Shown: positions 16,105 through 30,637 of the stretch, one piece after another
Layout of the letters: each line of letters begins with the position of its first letter
How positions within the stretch are numbered: the stretch's first letter is position 1
NCBI GenBank assembly: GCA_015068305.1
Contig: SVKV01000020.1
Location: forward strand, 1 to 37,529
Direction of reading: 5' to 3'
Length of the DNA: 37,529 nucleotides
DNA from: Oscillospiraceae bacterium
GTDB lineage: Bacteria; Bacillota; Clostridia; Oscillospirales; Oscillospiraceae
The notes under the pieces: model-generated
Database searches by the model: none
Seen by the model: the letters and a program-made list of their open reading frames with translations, nothing else
Told to the model about the DNA's origin: nothing
Position numbers and translations under genes: made by a program

Positions 16105-17814
16105 ATGACATTGAGTTCCGTAAACACTATTTGGGTGCTGCTGGGTGCCGCGCTGGTTTTCTTTATGCAGGCAGGCTTTTCACTGTGCGAAGCCGGTTTC
16201 ACCCGTGCAAAGAACACCGGCAACATTCTGATGAAAAACCTGATGGACTTCTGCATCGGCACACCCTGCTTCTGGCTGTTTGGCTTCGGAATCATGTTCG
16301 GTGCGGGAAGCTCCATTATCGGCTGGCTGGACCCCGGCATTATGAGGGATTACAGCCACGTACTCCCCGGCGGCGTTCCTCTGTGGGCATTCGCAATCTT
16401 CCAGACGGTGTTCTGCGCCACCTCTGCCACCATTGTTTCCGGCTCTATGGCAGAACGCACCAAGTTCAGCGCCTACTGCATCTACTCCGCCGCCATTTCC
16501 TTGTTTATTTATCCGATTTCCGGCCACTGGATCTGGGGCGGCGGCTGGCTGAGCCAGCTGGGCTTCCATGATTTTGCCGGTTCCACCGCAGTCCATATGG
16601 TTGGCGGCGTGTGCGCCTGCATCGGTGCCTGGATGCTTGGACCCCGGATTGGCAAGTACGACAAGAATGGAAAGCCCAAGGCGATTCTGGGCCATAATCT
16701 GACCGCTGCTGCCCTTGGGGTTTTTATTCTGTGGTTCTGCTGGTTCGGCTTCAACGGCGCTTCCACCGTGGCCATGGATTCCGATGAAGCGGTTACCAGC
16801 GCCGGTCTGATTTTCTTCAATACCAATCTGGCTGCTGCGGTAGCCTGCTGTGTGACCCTGATCTTCACCTGGATTCGTTACGGCAAGCCTGATGTATCCA
16901 TGACTTACAACGCTGCATTAGCAGGCCTGGTTGGCATTACCGCTGGCTGTGATGCCGTTTCTCCTCTGGGTGCTGCCATCATGGGTGCCATTTTCGGCAT
17001 TGTGATTGTTCTTGCTGTTGAGTTCTTCGATAAGGTAGTTAAGATCGATGATCCGGTCGGTGCCGTATCCGTTCACGGTGTTTGCGGTGCTCTGGGTACC
17101 ATCCTTACCGGTTTCTTCGCCACCGGTGTTTCCACCGAAAAGGGTGTCTTCTACGGCGGCGGCTTTCACTTCCTGGGTGTTCAGGCCCTTGGTGTAGTGA
17201 GTGTCGCGGCTTATGTGGCAGTCTTCATCACCGCAGTCTTCTTCATCATCAAAAAGACCATCGGACTGCGGGTCAGTGCCGAAGAAGAAATCACCGGTCT
17301 GGATGTGTCCGAGCATGGTCTGCTGACCGCTTACGCGGGATTTGCAACGCTTCCGGACACTGCCGCTGTACTGGATGCTGAATATGAGGTCTTGGGTGAT
17401 GTGCCTGTATCCGATGCGGTTCCTGTTCGCAAGGTAACCATTCACAACGGAGTGGAACCAAAGTTCACCAAGATTGAAATCATCTGCAAGGAATCCCGTC
17501 TGGAGAGTCTCAAGAACGCTATGATCGGCATTGGCATCACCGGCATGACCGTTTCCCATGTTCTCGGATGCGGCATCCAGAAGGGCAAGCCGGAATACTA
17601 CCGTGGCGTTCCCGTGGAACCTACCCTGCTTCCCAAGGTACAGGTGGATATCGTGGTCAGCAAGGTGCCTGTCCGCTCAGTCATTGAGACCGCAAAGAAG
17701 GTCCTTTACACCGGACATATCGGCGACGGCAAGATCTTCGTTTATGACGTAGAAAATGTTGTGAAGGTCCGCACCGGCGAGGAAGGATACGATGCCCTGC
17801 AGGACGTCGAATAA
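16105..17814 (+). CDS. amt: Ammonium transporter fused to a PII (GlnB/GlnK) signalling domain
   Basis: A 569-residue membrane protein. Residues about 1-390 are an Amt channel with roughly 11 hydrophobic segments and the pore twin histidines at H164 (TAVHMVGG) and H324 (VSVHGVCG). After a linker of about 60 residues, residues about 454-569 form a complete PII domain: KFTKIEIICKESRLESLKNAM in two adjoining parts, a T-loop with the YY pair near 498-499, and TGHIGDGKIFVYDVE. PII proteins sense ATP/ADP and 2-oxoglutarate and plug Amt channels; here sensor and channel are one chain, so gating would be in cis. AGGAGG lies just before the ATG. It follows glnN by 122 nt, the gap holding the three-way RNA element. 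Confidence 0.96.
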   Translation: MTLSSVNTIWVLLGAALVFFMQAGFSLCEAGFTRAKNTGNILMKNLMDFCIGTPCFWLFGFGIMFGAGSSIIGWLDPGIMRDYSHVLPGGVPLWAFAIFQTVFCATSATIVSGSMAERTKFSAYCIYSAAISLFIYPISGHWIWGGGWLSQLGFHDFAGSTAVHMVGGVCACIGAWMLGPRIGKYDKNGKPKAILGHNLTAAALGVFILWFCWFGFNGASTVAMDSDEAVTSAGLIFFNTNLAAAVACCVTLIFTWIRYGKPDVSMTYNAALAGLVGITAGCDAVSPLGAAIMGAIFGIVIVLAVEFFDKVVKIDDPVGAVSVHGVCGALGTILTGFFATGVSTEKGVFYGGGFHFLGVQALGVVSVAAYVAVFITAVFFIIKKTIGLRVSAEEEITGLDVSEHGLLTAYAGFATLPDTAAVLDAEYEVLGDVPVSDAVPVRKVTIHNGVEPKFTKIEIICKESRLESLKNAMIGIGITGMTVSHVLGCGIQKGKPEYYRGVPVEPTLLPKVQVDIVVSKVPVRSVIETAKKVLYTGHIGDGKIFVYDVENVVKVRTGEEGYDALQDVE

Positions 17815-17829
17815 GAAATAACGACCTAC

Positions 17830-17854
17830 GGGAGAGCCGCTATGCGGTTCTCCC
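17830..17854 (+). promoter_or_regulatory. Stem-loop between amt and asnB
   Basis: GGGAGAGCCGC / GCGGTTCTCCC (17830-17840 with 17844-17854): 11 pairs including one G-U, with a TAT loop. No T-tract follows, so it is more likely an RNA processing or stability element than a terminator. Confidence 0.6.
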
Positions 17855-17881
17855 ATGGGTTGGTTTAAGGAGGAATCAACA

Positions 17882-19462
17882 ATGTGTTCCATTATTGGCT
17901 ATTGCGGCAAACCAATTGATAAGGAAGCCTTTGAAGAAGGCTTTTGGCGTACCCTCTCCCGTGGTCCGGATGATTCCCGCATGATTGAAGTCGGACAGGG
18001 ACTTTTGGGATTCCACCGTCTGTCAATCATGGGCCTTCATCCGGAAGGCATGCAGCCCTTTACTCTGAACGGAAGCGCCGTTGTGTGCAACGGTGAAATC
18101 TACGGTTTTGAGCAGTTTCGGATGGAATTGTCACCGGAATACACCTTCAAAAGCGATTCCGACTGCGAGATCCTGTTACCGCTGTACGAAAAATACGGCT
18201 GCTACATGTTTTCCATGCTGGATGCGGAATTTGCCTGCATCCTCTACGATGCAAAGGAGGATACCTTCATCGCAGCACGTGACCCTATTGGAATCCGCCC
18301 CCTCTATTACGGGTATGATCCAAATGGAACGATCCTGTTTGCAAGTGAACCGAAAAATCTGGTTGGACTTGTAGCACAGATCCTGCCTTTCCCACCCGGA
18401 CATTATTATAAAGACGAAGTTTTCTATTGCTATTGTGATATCGCAGCTGTGAAATCCTATCACAAGCAAGACATGGAAACAGCATGCTGCAATATCCGGG
18501 AAAAGCTCATTGCCGGCGTACAGAAACGGTTGGTTGCAGATGCCAAGGTCGGTTTTCTTCTTTCCGGCGGACTGGATTCTTCCCTTGTTTGTGCCATTGC
18601 GGCACGGGAAAGCAGCAAGCCCATTCAAACCTTCGCCATTGGTATGCGTGAGGACGCCATCGATCTGAAATATGCCAGACAGGTCGCGGACTTCATCGGC
18701 AGCGACCATACTGAGGTCATCATCTCCAGAGAAATGGTCCTGGATGCGCTGGAACCTGTGGTCGAGCTGTTGGGTACTTTCGATATCACGACGATCCGGG
18801 CCAGCATCGGCATGTATCTGGTATGCAAGTACATTCACGAAAACACGGATATCCGCGTTCTGCTTACCGGTGAGATTTCTGACGAGCTGTTCGGATATAA
18901 ATATACGGATTTTGCCCCCTCTGCGGATGCTTTCCAGAAAGAAGCAAAGAAGCGGATCCAGGAACTTCATATGTACGATGTTCTCCGGGCTGACCGCTGC
19001 ATCAGCGTCAACTCTCTGGAAGCCAGAGTTCCCTTTGGCGACCTGGACTTCGTGAAATACGTTATGGCCATCGATCCGGAAATGAAGCTGAATAAGTATG
19101 GTAAAGGCAAGTACCTGCTGCGCCATGCTTTTGAAGGTCTTGGCTATCTGCCTGATGAGATCCTCTGGCGGGAAAAAGCGGCGTTCTCCGATGCGGTGGG
19201 ACATTCTATGGTGGACTACCTGAAAGCCTTTGCAGAAAAATACTTTACCGATGCAGAATTTGAAGCCGAAATCCTGGAATATGACCATGCCCGCCCCTTT
19301 ACCAAAGAGTCCCTGCTCTACCGGGAGCTGTTTGAAAAATACTATCCAAATCAGAGCCAAATGATTATCGGTTTCTGGATGCCCAACAAGGATTGGGCCG
19401 GCTGCAATGTGAACGATCCGTCTGCCCGTGTTCTTTCCAACTACGGTGCAAGCGGCAAATAA
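17882..19462 (+). CDS. asnB: Asparagine synthetase (glutamine-hydrolysing)
   Basis: Uses glutamine and ATP to amidate aspartate to asparagine. I choose the ATG at 17882, preceded by AAGGAGG, because it places the nucleophile Cys at position 2 (MCSIIGYCG) as class II amidotransferases need; an earlier in-frame ATG at 17855 would bury it. Length is 526 residues. The amidotransferase half shows SRGPDDS, NGEIY and SDSDCEILL. The synthetase half has the PP-loop SGGLDS (228-233) and the LLTGEISDELFGY motif. It is co-directional with amt, 67 nt downstream of it. Confidence 0.96.
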   Translation: MCSIIGYCGKPIDKEAFEEGFWRTLSRGPDDSRMIEVGQGLLGFHRLSIMGLHPEGMQPFTLNGSAVVCNGEIYGFEQFRMELSPEYTFKSDSDCEILLPLYEKYGCYMFSMLDAEFACILYDAKEDTFIAARDPIGIRPLYYGYDPNGTILFASEPKNLVGLVAQILPFPPGHYYKDEVFYCYCDIAAVKSYHKQDMETACCNIREKLIAGVQKRLVADAKVGFLLSGGLDSSLVCAIAARESSKPIQTFAIGMREDAIDLKYARQVADFIGSDHTEVIISREMVLDALEPVVELLGTFDITTIRASIGMYLVCKYIHENTDIRVLLTGEISDELFGYKYTDFAPSADAFQKEAKKRIQELHMYDVLRADRCISVNSLEARVPFGDLDFVKYVMAIDPEMKLNKYGKGKYLLRHAFEGLGYLPDEILWREKAAFSDAVGHSMVDYLKAFAEKYFTDAEFEAEILEYDHARPFTKESLLYRELFEKYYPNQSQMIIGFWMPNKDWAGCNVNDPSARVLSNYGASGK

Positions 19463-19536
19463 GCGGGCAGGCCCGCAGCCAATTCGCACGATACCTGGCA
19501 GTTTTCGTTACGCATCCTGATTGTGCCCGGTATCGT
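19463..19536 (+). promoter_or_regulatory. Two hairpins between asnB and purC
   Basis: GCGGG-CAGG-CCCGC (19463-19476) immediately follows the asnB stop. A second, wider stem pairs ACGATACC (19488-19495) with GGTATCGT (19529-19536), extended by GG/CC across one mismatch. Neither has a T-tract. The region ends at the purC ribosome site (GGAGG, about 19556). Confidence 0.5.
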
Positions 19537-19566
19537 TACCAAATCAATCATACTGGAGGAATCATT

Positions 19567-20280
19567 ATGGAAAAGAAAGAACAGCTTTATGAAGGCAAAG
19601 CCAAGAAGGTGTTTGCCACCGACGATCCTGATCTGCTGATCGTCCAGTACAAGGACGATGCAACGGCTTTTAATGGTTTGAAAAAGGGCACCATCGCCGG
19701 GAAGGGCATTATCAACAATCAGATGAGCAATCGTCTGATGCTGCTGCTGGAAAAGCAGGCTATCCCCACGCATTTTGTCAGGGAGCTGAACGAGCGGGAA
19801 ACTCTTGTCAAAAAGGTCAGGATTGTTCCTTTGGAAGTGATCGTCCGCAACATTGCCGCCGGTTCCTTCTCCAAACACTACGGTGTAGAGGAAGGCGTGG
19901 TTTTCGACAAGCCCACCATTGAATTCTCCTACAAGAATGATGCCCTGGGTGATCCGCTGCTGAATTTCCATCACGCACTTGCCCTGAAGGTTGCCACTTA
20001 CCGGGAACTGCGAACCATCGAGCGGTACGCCATGCGGATCAATGGAATCCTGCAGGAATTCTGGGCTGCCTGCGGCGTAACGCTGGTGGATTTCAAAATG
20101 GAGTTTGGCAGGATCGCAGACGGCTCCATTGTTCTGGCAGATGAGATCAGCCCCGACACCTGCCGCCTGTGGGATTCCAATACCCATGAGAAACTGGACA
20201 AGGACCGCTTCCGTCGGGATCTTGGCGGCATAGAGGAAGCCTATGCCGAAATCATGCGCCGTTTAGAAGAACATCTGTAA
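19567..20280 (+). CDS. purC: Phosphoribosylaminoimidazole-succinocarboxamide synthase (SAICAR synthetase)
   Basis: Joins CAIR and aspartate with ATP in purine synthesis. The start is the ATG at 19567 with CTGGAGG upstream; the N-terminus EQLYEGKAKKVFATDDP is typical of the family. It has 237 residues (usual length about 235), with RNIAAGSFSKHYG, LVDFKMEFG and ADEISPDTCRLWD. It opens a block with purA and purB spaced by 11 nt each. It does not use glutamine itself, but is part of the purine branch that does. Confidence 0.97.
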   Translation: MEKKEQLYEGKAKKVFATDDPDLLIVQYKDDATAFNGLKKGTIAGKGIINNQMSNRLMLLLEKQAIPTHFVRELNERETLVKKVRIVPLEVIVRNIAAGSFSKHYGVEEGVVFDKPTIEFSYKNDALGDPLLNFHHALALKVATYRELRTIERYAMRINGILQEFWAACGVTLVDFKMEFGRIADGSIVLADEISPDTCRLWDSNTHEKLDKDRFRRDLGGIEEAYAEIMRRLEEHL

Positions 20281-20291
20281 GGAGAACCACT

Positions 20292-21566
20292 ATGGCAAAT
20301 ACAGCAATCGTCGGCATCAACTGGGGTGACGAAGGAAAGGGCCGGATGGTCGACCTTTTGACAGAAGAATATGATATCGTCGTTCGCTACCAGGGCGGCG
20401 GCAACGCGGGTCATACGGTCATCAACGAATACGGAAAATTCGCCCTGCATCTTCTTCCCTCCGGCATTTTCCGCAAGGGTGTCATCAATATTCTGGGTAA
20501 CGGTGTTGCGCTGGACCCGGAAAATCTCTGGAACGAAATTGAGGATGTTCGCAGCAAAGGTGTTTCCATTACCCCCGACAACCTCAAGATCAGTGACCGG
20601 GCATCGTTGCTGCTTCTCTGGCACCGGGAATTGGATGAGCTGGAGGAAATCCGGCTGAAGGACAAAAAATACGGTTCCACCAAACAGGGTATCGCACCCT
20701 TTTACTCGGATAAATACCAGAAGAAAACCATTATGGCTGGTGAACTGCTCCATCCAGAGCATCTGAAAGAACACCTGGCAGATCTTCTGGAGTGGAAAAA
20801 TCTGACCATCGCCGGAGTCTATGGCAAGGAACCGATTACGGTATCCGAAATTCAGGAATGGTTCGATACCTGGTGTGAAAAGATCAAGCCCTTTATCTGT
20901 GATACCGGCATAATCCTGCGAAATGCGCAGGCAGAAGGAAAAAACATTCTGTTTGAAGCACAGCTGGGAGCCCTTCGGGATCTGGATTACGGTATCTATC
21001 CTTATACCACCTCCTCCAACGCCATCAGCGCCTATGCCCCTGTCGGTTCCGGCCTGCCTTCCGCAAAGCTGAACGAGGTCATCGGTGTTGTAAAAGCCTA
21101 CTCCACCTGTGTGGGCGAAGGCCCTTTCGTGTGCGAAATGTTTGGGGACGAGGCGGATGCCCTGCGCTCCGCCGGCTTTGAATACGGCGCAAAAACTGGA
21201 CGCCCCCGCCGTGTTGGTCCCCTTGACATTGTCGCAACACGCTATGGCGTCCAGGTTCAGGGTGCAACCAACATTGCCCTGACCAAGCTGGATATTTTGA
21301 GCTACATGGATAAGATCCCTGTCTGCACCAAATATCTTGTGGATGGTCAGGAAACCAGTGAATTTCCCTTCCCCTCCCTGCTTTCCTCTGCCAAGCCTGT
21401 CATGGAATACTTAGATGGATGGAAATGCGATATCAGCGGAATCCGGGAATGGGACGCACTTCCGAAAGCAGCTCAAAACTATGTGACCTTCGTTGAGCAG
21501 CAGATCGGATGCCGGATCGGCTATGTTTCTGTTGGTCCGGAGCGCGACAGCATCATCATTCGATAA
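20292..21566 (+). CDS. purA: Adenylosuccinate synthetase
   Basis: Converts IMP and aspartate with GTP to adenylosuccinate, the first step to AMP. 424 residues, normal length. The GTP-binding loop WGDEGKGRMVDLL holds catalytic D13, and GGGNAGHTV holds H41. The usual start GAQWGDEGKGK is GINWGDEGKGR here, a modest variant. Further along are KQGIAPFYSDKY and GPLDIVATRYG. It lies 11 nt after purC and 11 nt before purB, so the three are almost certainly co-transcribed. Confidence 0.96.
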   Translation: MANTAIVGINWGDEGKGRMVDLLTEEYDIVVRYQGGGNAGHTVINEYGKFALHLLPSGIFRKGVINILGNGVALDPENLWNEIEDVRSKGVSITPDNLKISDRASLLLLWHRELDELEEIRLKDKKYGSTKQGIAPFYSDKYQKKTIMAGELLHPEHLKEHLADLLEWKNLTIAGVYGKEPITVSEIQEWFDTWCEKIKPFICDTGIILRNAQAEGKNILFEAQLGALRDLDYGIYPYTTSSNAISAYAPVGSGLPSAKLNEVIGVVKAYSTCVGEGPFVCEMFGDEADALRSAGFEYGAKTGRPRRVGPLDIVATRYGVQVQGATNIALTKLDILSYMDKIPVCTKYLVDGQETSEFPFPSLLSSAKPVMEYLDGWKCDISGIREWDALPKAAQNYVTFVEQQIGCRIGYVSVGPERDSIIIR

Positions 21567-21577
21567 GGAGAATAACC

Positions 21578-22993
21578 ATGACAGATAAGTATGAATCCCC
21601 TTTGGGTTCGCGATATGCCTCCGATTATATGCTGCATCTGTTTTCTGCCGATATGCGGATCCAGACCTGGAGAAGGCTGTGGGTTTCTCTGGCAAAAGCA
21701 GAAATGGAGCTTGGACTGCCGATTACTGCCGAACAGGTGGCAGAGCTGGAAGATCACATCACAGACATCGACTTTGCCTGCGCCGCTCAGCGTGAAAAGG
21801 AAGTCCGCCACGATGTAATGGCCCATGTCTACGCTTATGGAAAGGCAGCTCCTTCCGCTGCCGGGATCATCCATCTGGGTGCTACCAGCTGCTATGTGAC
21901 GGACAATGCGGACATCATCCTGTACCGGGACGGTCTGAAATACCTGCGTGGAGAGCTTTTGAAGGTGGTTGCAAATCTTGCAGAATTTGCTGACCGGTAT
22001 AAATCCATGCCCACCCTGGGCTATACCCACTATCAGCCTGCCCAGCTTGTGACCGTGGGCAAGCGGGCGACCCTCTGGATGCAGGATCTTCTGTCCGATC
22101 TGGAGGAGCTGGATTTTGTCATCGGCAGCATGAAGTTCCTGGGCTGCCGGGGTACCACCGGAACAGAGGCCAGCTTTCTGGAGCTGTTTGGAGGCGATAC
22201 CGGGAAGATCGATGAAATGAACCGGATGATCCGCGCAGACTTCGGATTTGAAGCTTGCTTCCCGGTCTGCGGTCAAACCTATCCCCGAAAGCTGGACAGC
22301 CGGATTCTGAATGTGCTGTCCTCCATTGCCCAGAGCTGCTACCGGATGGCAAACGACATCCGCCTTTTACAGCATGACCGGCAGATAGAAGAGCCCTTTG
22401 AAAAGAACCAAATCGGATCCTCCGCTATGGCCTATAAGCGCAATCCCATGCGCTGCGAGCGCATTTGCTCCCTGTCCCGTTACCTGATGGCGGATGCCAT
22501 GAACGCTCCTATGACGGCCTCGGCCCAATGGCTGGAGCGGACGCTGGATGATTCCGCCAACCGCCGCATCTCCATGCCGGAGGGATTCCTCTGTGCCGAT
22601 GCCGTCCTGCGTCTTAGTCAGAATATGACCAATGGGCTCCATGTCAATGAGAAGATCGTGGAGAAAACCGTTCGGGAATATCTTCCCTTCATCGCCACGG
22701 AAAATCTGATGATGGAGGGTGTCAAGCGGGGTGGCGACCGGCAGGAGCTGCATGAGATCATCCGCCGGTGTTCCATGGCTGCTACCGCAAGAATGAAGAA
22801 CGGTGAAACCTGGGATTTGCTGGCTGACCTGGCAGAATATGCTGCGTTTGGCATGACAAAGCAGGAAATGGAAGCCGTTCTGGAGCCCGCCAACTACATC
22901 GGCAGATGTCCGGAGCAGGTGGAAAGCTTTCTGGCCGGAATCCGGCATCTGCTTTCGGATATCGGAAACTCCGATACCCAGATCGATCTCTAA
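21578..22993 (+). CDS. purB: Adenylosuccinate lyase
   Basis: Removes fumarate from adenylosuccinate and from SAICAR, so it acts both after PurC and after PurA, its two neighbours. I start at the ATG at 21578 (AAGGAG upstream), giving 471 residues, the length of the larger PurB subtype. The fumarase-superfamily motifs are [22 protein letters not shown] (catalytic His151) and the signature [10 protein letters not shown] (281-290). The gap to guaA is 10 nt. Confidence 0.95.
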   Translation: MTDKYESPLGSRYASDYMLHLFSADMRIQTWRRLWVSLAKAEMELGLPITAEQVAELEDHITDIDFACAAQREKEVRHDVMAHVYAYGKAAPSAAGIIHLGATSCYVTDNADIILYRDGLKYLRGELLKVVANLAEFADRYKSMPTLGYTHYQPAQLVTVGKRATLWMQDLLSDLEELDFVIGSMKFLGCRGTTGTEASFLELFGGDTGKIDEMNRMIRADFGFEACFPVCGQTYPRKLDSRILNVLSSIAQSCYRMANDIRLLQHDRQIEEPFEKNQIGSSAMAYKRNPMRCERICSLSRYLMADAMNAPMTASAQWLERTLDDSANRRISMPEGFLCADAVLRLSQNMTNGLHVNEKIVEKTVREYLPFIATENLMMEGVKRGGDRQELHEIIRRCSMAATARMKNGETWDLLADLAEYAAFGMTKQEMEAVLEPANYIGRCPEQVESFLAGIRHLLSDIGNSDTQIDL

Positions 22994-23003
22994 GGAGGCT
23001 GCT

Positions 23004-24539
23004 ATGGACGAAAAGATCCTCGTATTGGATTTCGGCGGACAGTACAACCAGCTGATCGCCCGGAGAGTTCGGGAACAGCAGGTTTACGCGGAAATCAAGC
23101 CTTATCACAAAATCACAACCCAACAGATCAAAGCAATCGGATACAAGGGCATCATCTTCACAGGAGGCCCCAACAGCGTCTATGGGGAAGATTCTCCGCA
23201 TTTTGATCCTGAGGTGCTGAACCTGGGAATCCCGGTGCTGGGCATCTGCTACGGATGCCAGCTGATGGCCTGGATGGCGGGCGGTCAGGTAAGCAGCGCG
23301 GAAAGCGGCAGTGAATATGGAAAAACCATGCTCTACCGTAAGGAAAGCGGTTTGTTCCGGGATATTCCCCACACCAGTGTCTGCTGGATGAGCCACACGG
23401 ACTATGTCAGCCGGGTTCCCAACGGCTTTTCCGTGATCGCCCGTACAGACAAGTGTCCCTGCGCTGCCATGCGCGACGAAAGCCGCAGGCTGTACGGTGT
23501 GCAGTTCCACCCGGAAGTGACCCATACGGCCTATGGCAAGCAGATGCTGCATAATTTCCTGTATGATATCTGCGGATGCACGGGAACCTGGAGTATGGAT
23601 GGATTTGCGGAACAGAGCATCGCAAAATACCGCAGGGAACTGGCAGGAAAGAAGGTTCTCTGCGCCCTCAGCGGCGGCGTGGACAGTGCGGTTGCTGCTG
23701 TGCTGCTGCACAAGGCCATCGGAGATAACCTGACCTGTGTATTTGTCGATCACGGTCTGCTGAGAAAAAACGAGGGCGACTGGGTGGAGCGTATTTTCCG
23801 TGGTCAGTTCGGTATGAATCTGATCCGGGTAAATGCCGAACATCGCTTTCTGCAAAAACTGGATGGTGTTACAGCGCCGGAACGCAAGCGCAAGATCATC
23901 GGTGAGGAATTCATCCGGGTTTTTGAAGAAGAAGCACGAAAGCTGGGCAAGGTGGAAGTGTTGGTTCAGGGCACCATCTATCCCGATGTGGTCGAAAGCG
24001 GCGCAGGCGATGCCAGCACCATCAAAAGCCACCACAATGTAGGAGGTCTGCCGGAACGTATGGAATTTGAACGGATCGTGGAGCCCCTGCGGGATCTTTT
24101 CAAGGATGAAGTCCGAAAAGTGGGTCTGGAACTGCGGATTCCTGAGGAATTGGTATTCCGCCAGCCCTTCCCCGGCCCCGGTCTGGCAGTGCGGATCATC
24201 GGTGCTGTTACCAGGGAGAAGCTGGAGGTTCTGAGGGAAGCCGACTGGATCTTCCGCAGCGAACTGGAAAGCAATCCTGTCAAAAACATCGCCAGCCAGT
24301 ATTTTGCTGTGCTCACCGATACCCAAAGTGTTGGTGTTATGGGAGATATGCGCACCTACGGCCACACCGTCGCCCTGCGCTGTGTGACGACGGATGATTT
24401 TATGACGGTGGACTGGACCCGTGTTCCCTTCGCGGTTCTGGAAAAAGCAAGCAGCCGGATCACCGGGGAGGTTCCCGGTATCAACCGGGTCGTTTTTGAT
24501 ATTACATCCAAACCGCCAGCCACCGTGGAATGGGAATAA
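23004..24539 (+). CDS. guaA: GMP synthase (glutamine-hydrolysing)
   Basis: Amidates XMP to GMP with glutamine ammonia. 511 residues, full length. The class I amidotransferase triad is C82 (GICYGCQ), H169 and E171 ([11 protein letters not shown]). The synthetase half has the PP-loop SGGVDS (223-228), and the C-terminal dimerisation domain ends in [12 protein letters not shown]. It follows purB by 10 nt. The next gene, glmS, is 155 nt away, with a structured leader between. Confidence 0.98.
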   Translation: MDEKILVLDFGGQYNQLIARRVREQQVYAEIKPYHKITTQQIKAIGYKGIIFTGGPNSVYGEDSPHFDPEVLNLGIPVLGICYGCQLMAWMAGGQVSSAESGSEYGKTMLYRKESGLFRDIPHTSVCWMSHTDYVSRVPNGFSVIARTDKCPCAAMRDESRRLYGVQFHPEVTHTAYGKQMLHNFLYDICGCTGTWSMDGFAEQSIAKYRRELAGKKVLCALSGGVDSAVAAVLLHKAIGDNLTCVFVDHGLLRKNEGDWVERIFRGQFGMNLIRVNAEHRFLQKLDGVTAPERKRKIIGEEFIRVFEEEARKLGKVEVLVQGTIYPDVVESGAGDASTIKSHHNVGGLPERMEFERIVEPLRDLFKDEVRKVGLELRIPEELVFRQPFPGPGLAVRIIGAVTREKLEVLREADWIFRSELESNPVKNIASQYFAVLTDTQSVGVMGDMRTYGHTVALRCVTTDDFMTVDWTRVPFAVLEKASSRITGEVPGINRVVFDITSKPPATVEWE

Positions 24540-24550
24540 ATCACCGAGCG

Positions 24551-24665
24551 CTGCCAGCGGCAGAAAAAGCGAGATGATTTATTGCGCAGCGGTCGACAGA
24601 TGACGCAGCGCTTCAGCGCAAGGAAGATGTCGGGCACCGCAAGCGGGGCATCCTATTGAAATCAT
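24551..24665 (+). promoter_or_regulatory. Structured RNA leader before glmS (three-way junction; not the glmS ribozyme)
   Basis: A small hairpin CTGCC-AGC-GGCAG (24551-24563) precedes a compact junction. P1 ATGATTT/AAATCAT (24574-24580 with 24659-24665) encloses P2 (TTGCGC 24582-24587 with GCGCAA 24616-24621, continued by AGCG/CGCT, 24588-24591 with 24609-24612, across a TCA bulge) and P3 (GATGTC 24626-24631 with GGCATC 24647-24652, capped by CCG-CAAG-CGG). The conserved core of the glmS ribozyme is absent and no T-tract follows. It could be an unrecognised riboswitch or processing element. Confidence 0.55.
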
Positions 24666-24694
24666 AGACTTACTTTATTCTTGGAGGAACTCAT

Positions 24695-29542
<4,848 letters not shown>

Positions 29543-29546
<4 letters not shown>

Positions 29547-30637
29547 ACCGGCATTACAACAGGAAAATCATTCTGGAGGACGGCGGGGAGTTTTATGGCT
29601 ACAGCTTCGGCACCGACCGGGAAACAATTGCGGAAATTGTGTTCAACACCTCCATGGTGGGCTATCAGGAGATCCTGTCCGATCCTTCCTATACCGGGCA
29701 GGCGGTAGTGATGACCTATCCGCTGATCGGAAACTACGGCATCTGCGCCGATGACTTCGAAACAAACACGCCCACGATCACAGCCATGATCGTCCGGGAA
29801 TACAATGACGAGCCGTCCAATTTCCGGGCAGTGGAAACATTGCGGGATGTGATGCTGAAGTTTGGCATCGTGGGGCTTGCCGGTGTGGATACCCGTGCGC
29901 TGGCCCGGCATATCCGGGATAAGGGAATCTGCAAAGCGCTGATCTGTGATGCCATAACGCCCAATATCGTGGGTGTCGCCATGCTGAAAACCGCCGCTGC
30001 CCGCCGGGATCAGGTGGCACAGGTCAGCACCAAAGCACCCTGGACAGCTCCGGCGGAAAGATCGCACTTTCATGTGGCTGCCGTGGACTGTGGCATCAAG
30101 CATAATATCATCCGCAGTCTCAATCGCCGTGGCTGTGATGTGACCGTCGTTCCGTGGGATATTTCCGCAAATGCGCTGGAATCTCTGCACCCGGATGGCG
30201 TGTTCCTGTCCAATGGTCCGGGAAACCCGGAGGATGCAAAGCCTGTGATCGAGCTGGTGCGCCGGCTTCGGGGAAGGTATCCGATCTTCGGCATCTGCCT
30301 GGGCCACCAGATCATCGCCCTTGCCTATGGGGCAAAGACCTACCGCCTGAAATTCGGCCACCGGGGCGGCAATCACCCGGTGAAGAATCTGCTGACGGGA
30401 AAGGTGGAGATCACATCACAGAATCATTCCTATGCGGTGAATGGGAAAAGCCTTGACGGCACAGGACTGGAAGTGACCCATGTGAATCTTCTGGACAATA
30501 CCGTGGAGGGGCTTCGGAGCGAAAAAGACCGGGTGTTCAGCGTTCAGTATCACCCGGAAAGTGCCCCCGGCCCCCAGGACAGTGCCTACCTGTTTGATGA
30601 ATTTATCCGTGCAATGGAGGGAACCAGCCATGCCTAA
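29543..30637 (+). CDS. carA: Carbamoyl phosphate synthase, small (glutaminase) subunit
   Basis: Hydrolyses glutamine and channels ammonia to CarB for arginine and pyrimidine synthesis. 364 residues, normal length. The N-terminal CarA domain shows [18 protein letters not shown]. The class I triad is C252 (FGICLGHQ), H337 and E339 (QYHPES). ATGA overlap with purF and an 8-nt overlap with carB show tight translational coupling. Confidence 0.98.

Noticed and set aside
24626..24652. T-box antiterminator-like GGGCACCGC segment before glmS
   Set aside because: The T-box core GGGTGG-ACCGCG is incomplete, the leader is too short for a specifier stem, and no aminoacyl-tRNA or amino acid transport gene follows.
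24540..24694. glmS ribozyme upstream of glmS
   Set aside because: The position suggests it, but the conserved catalytic core and pseudoknot sequences of the ribozyme are not present; the region folds differently.
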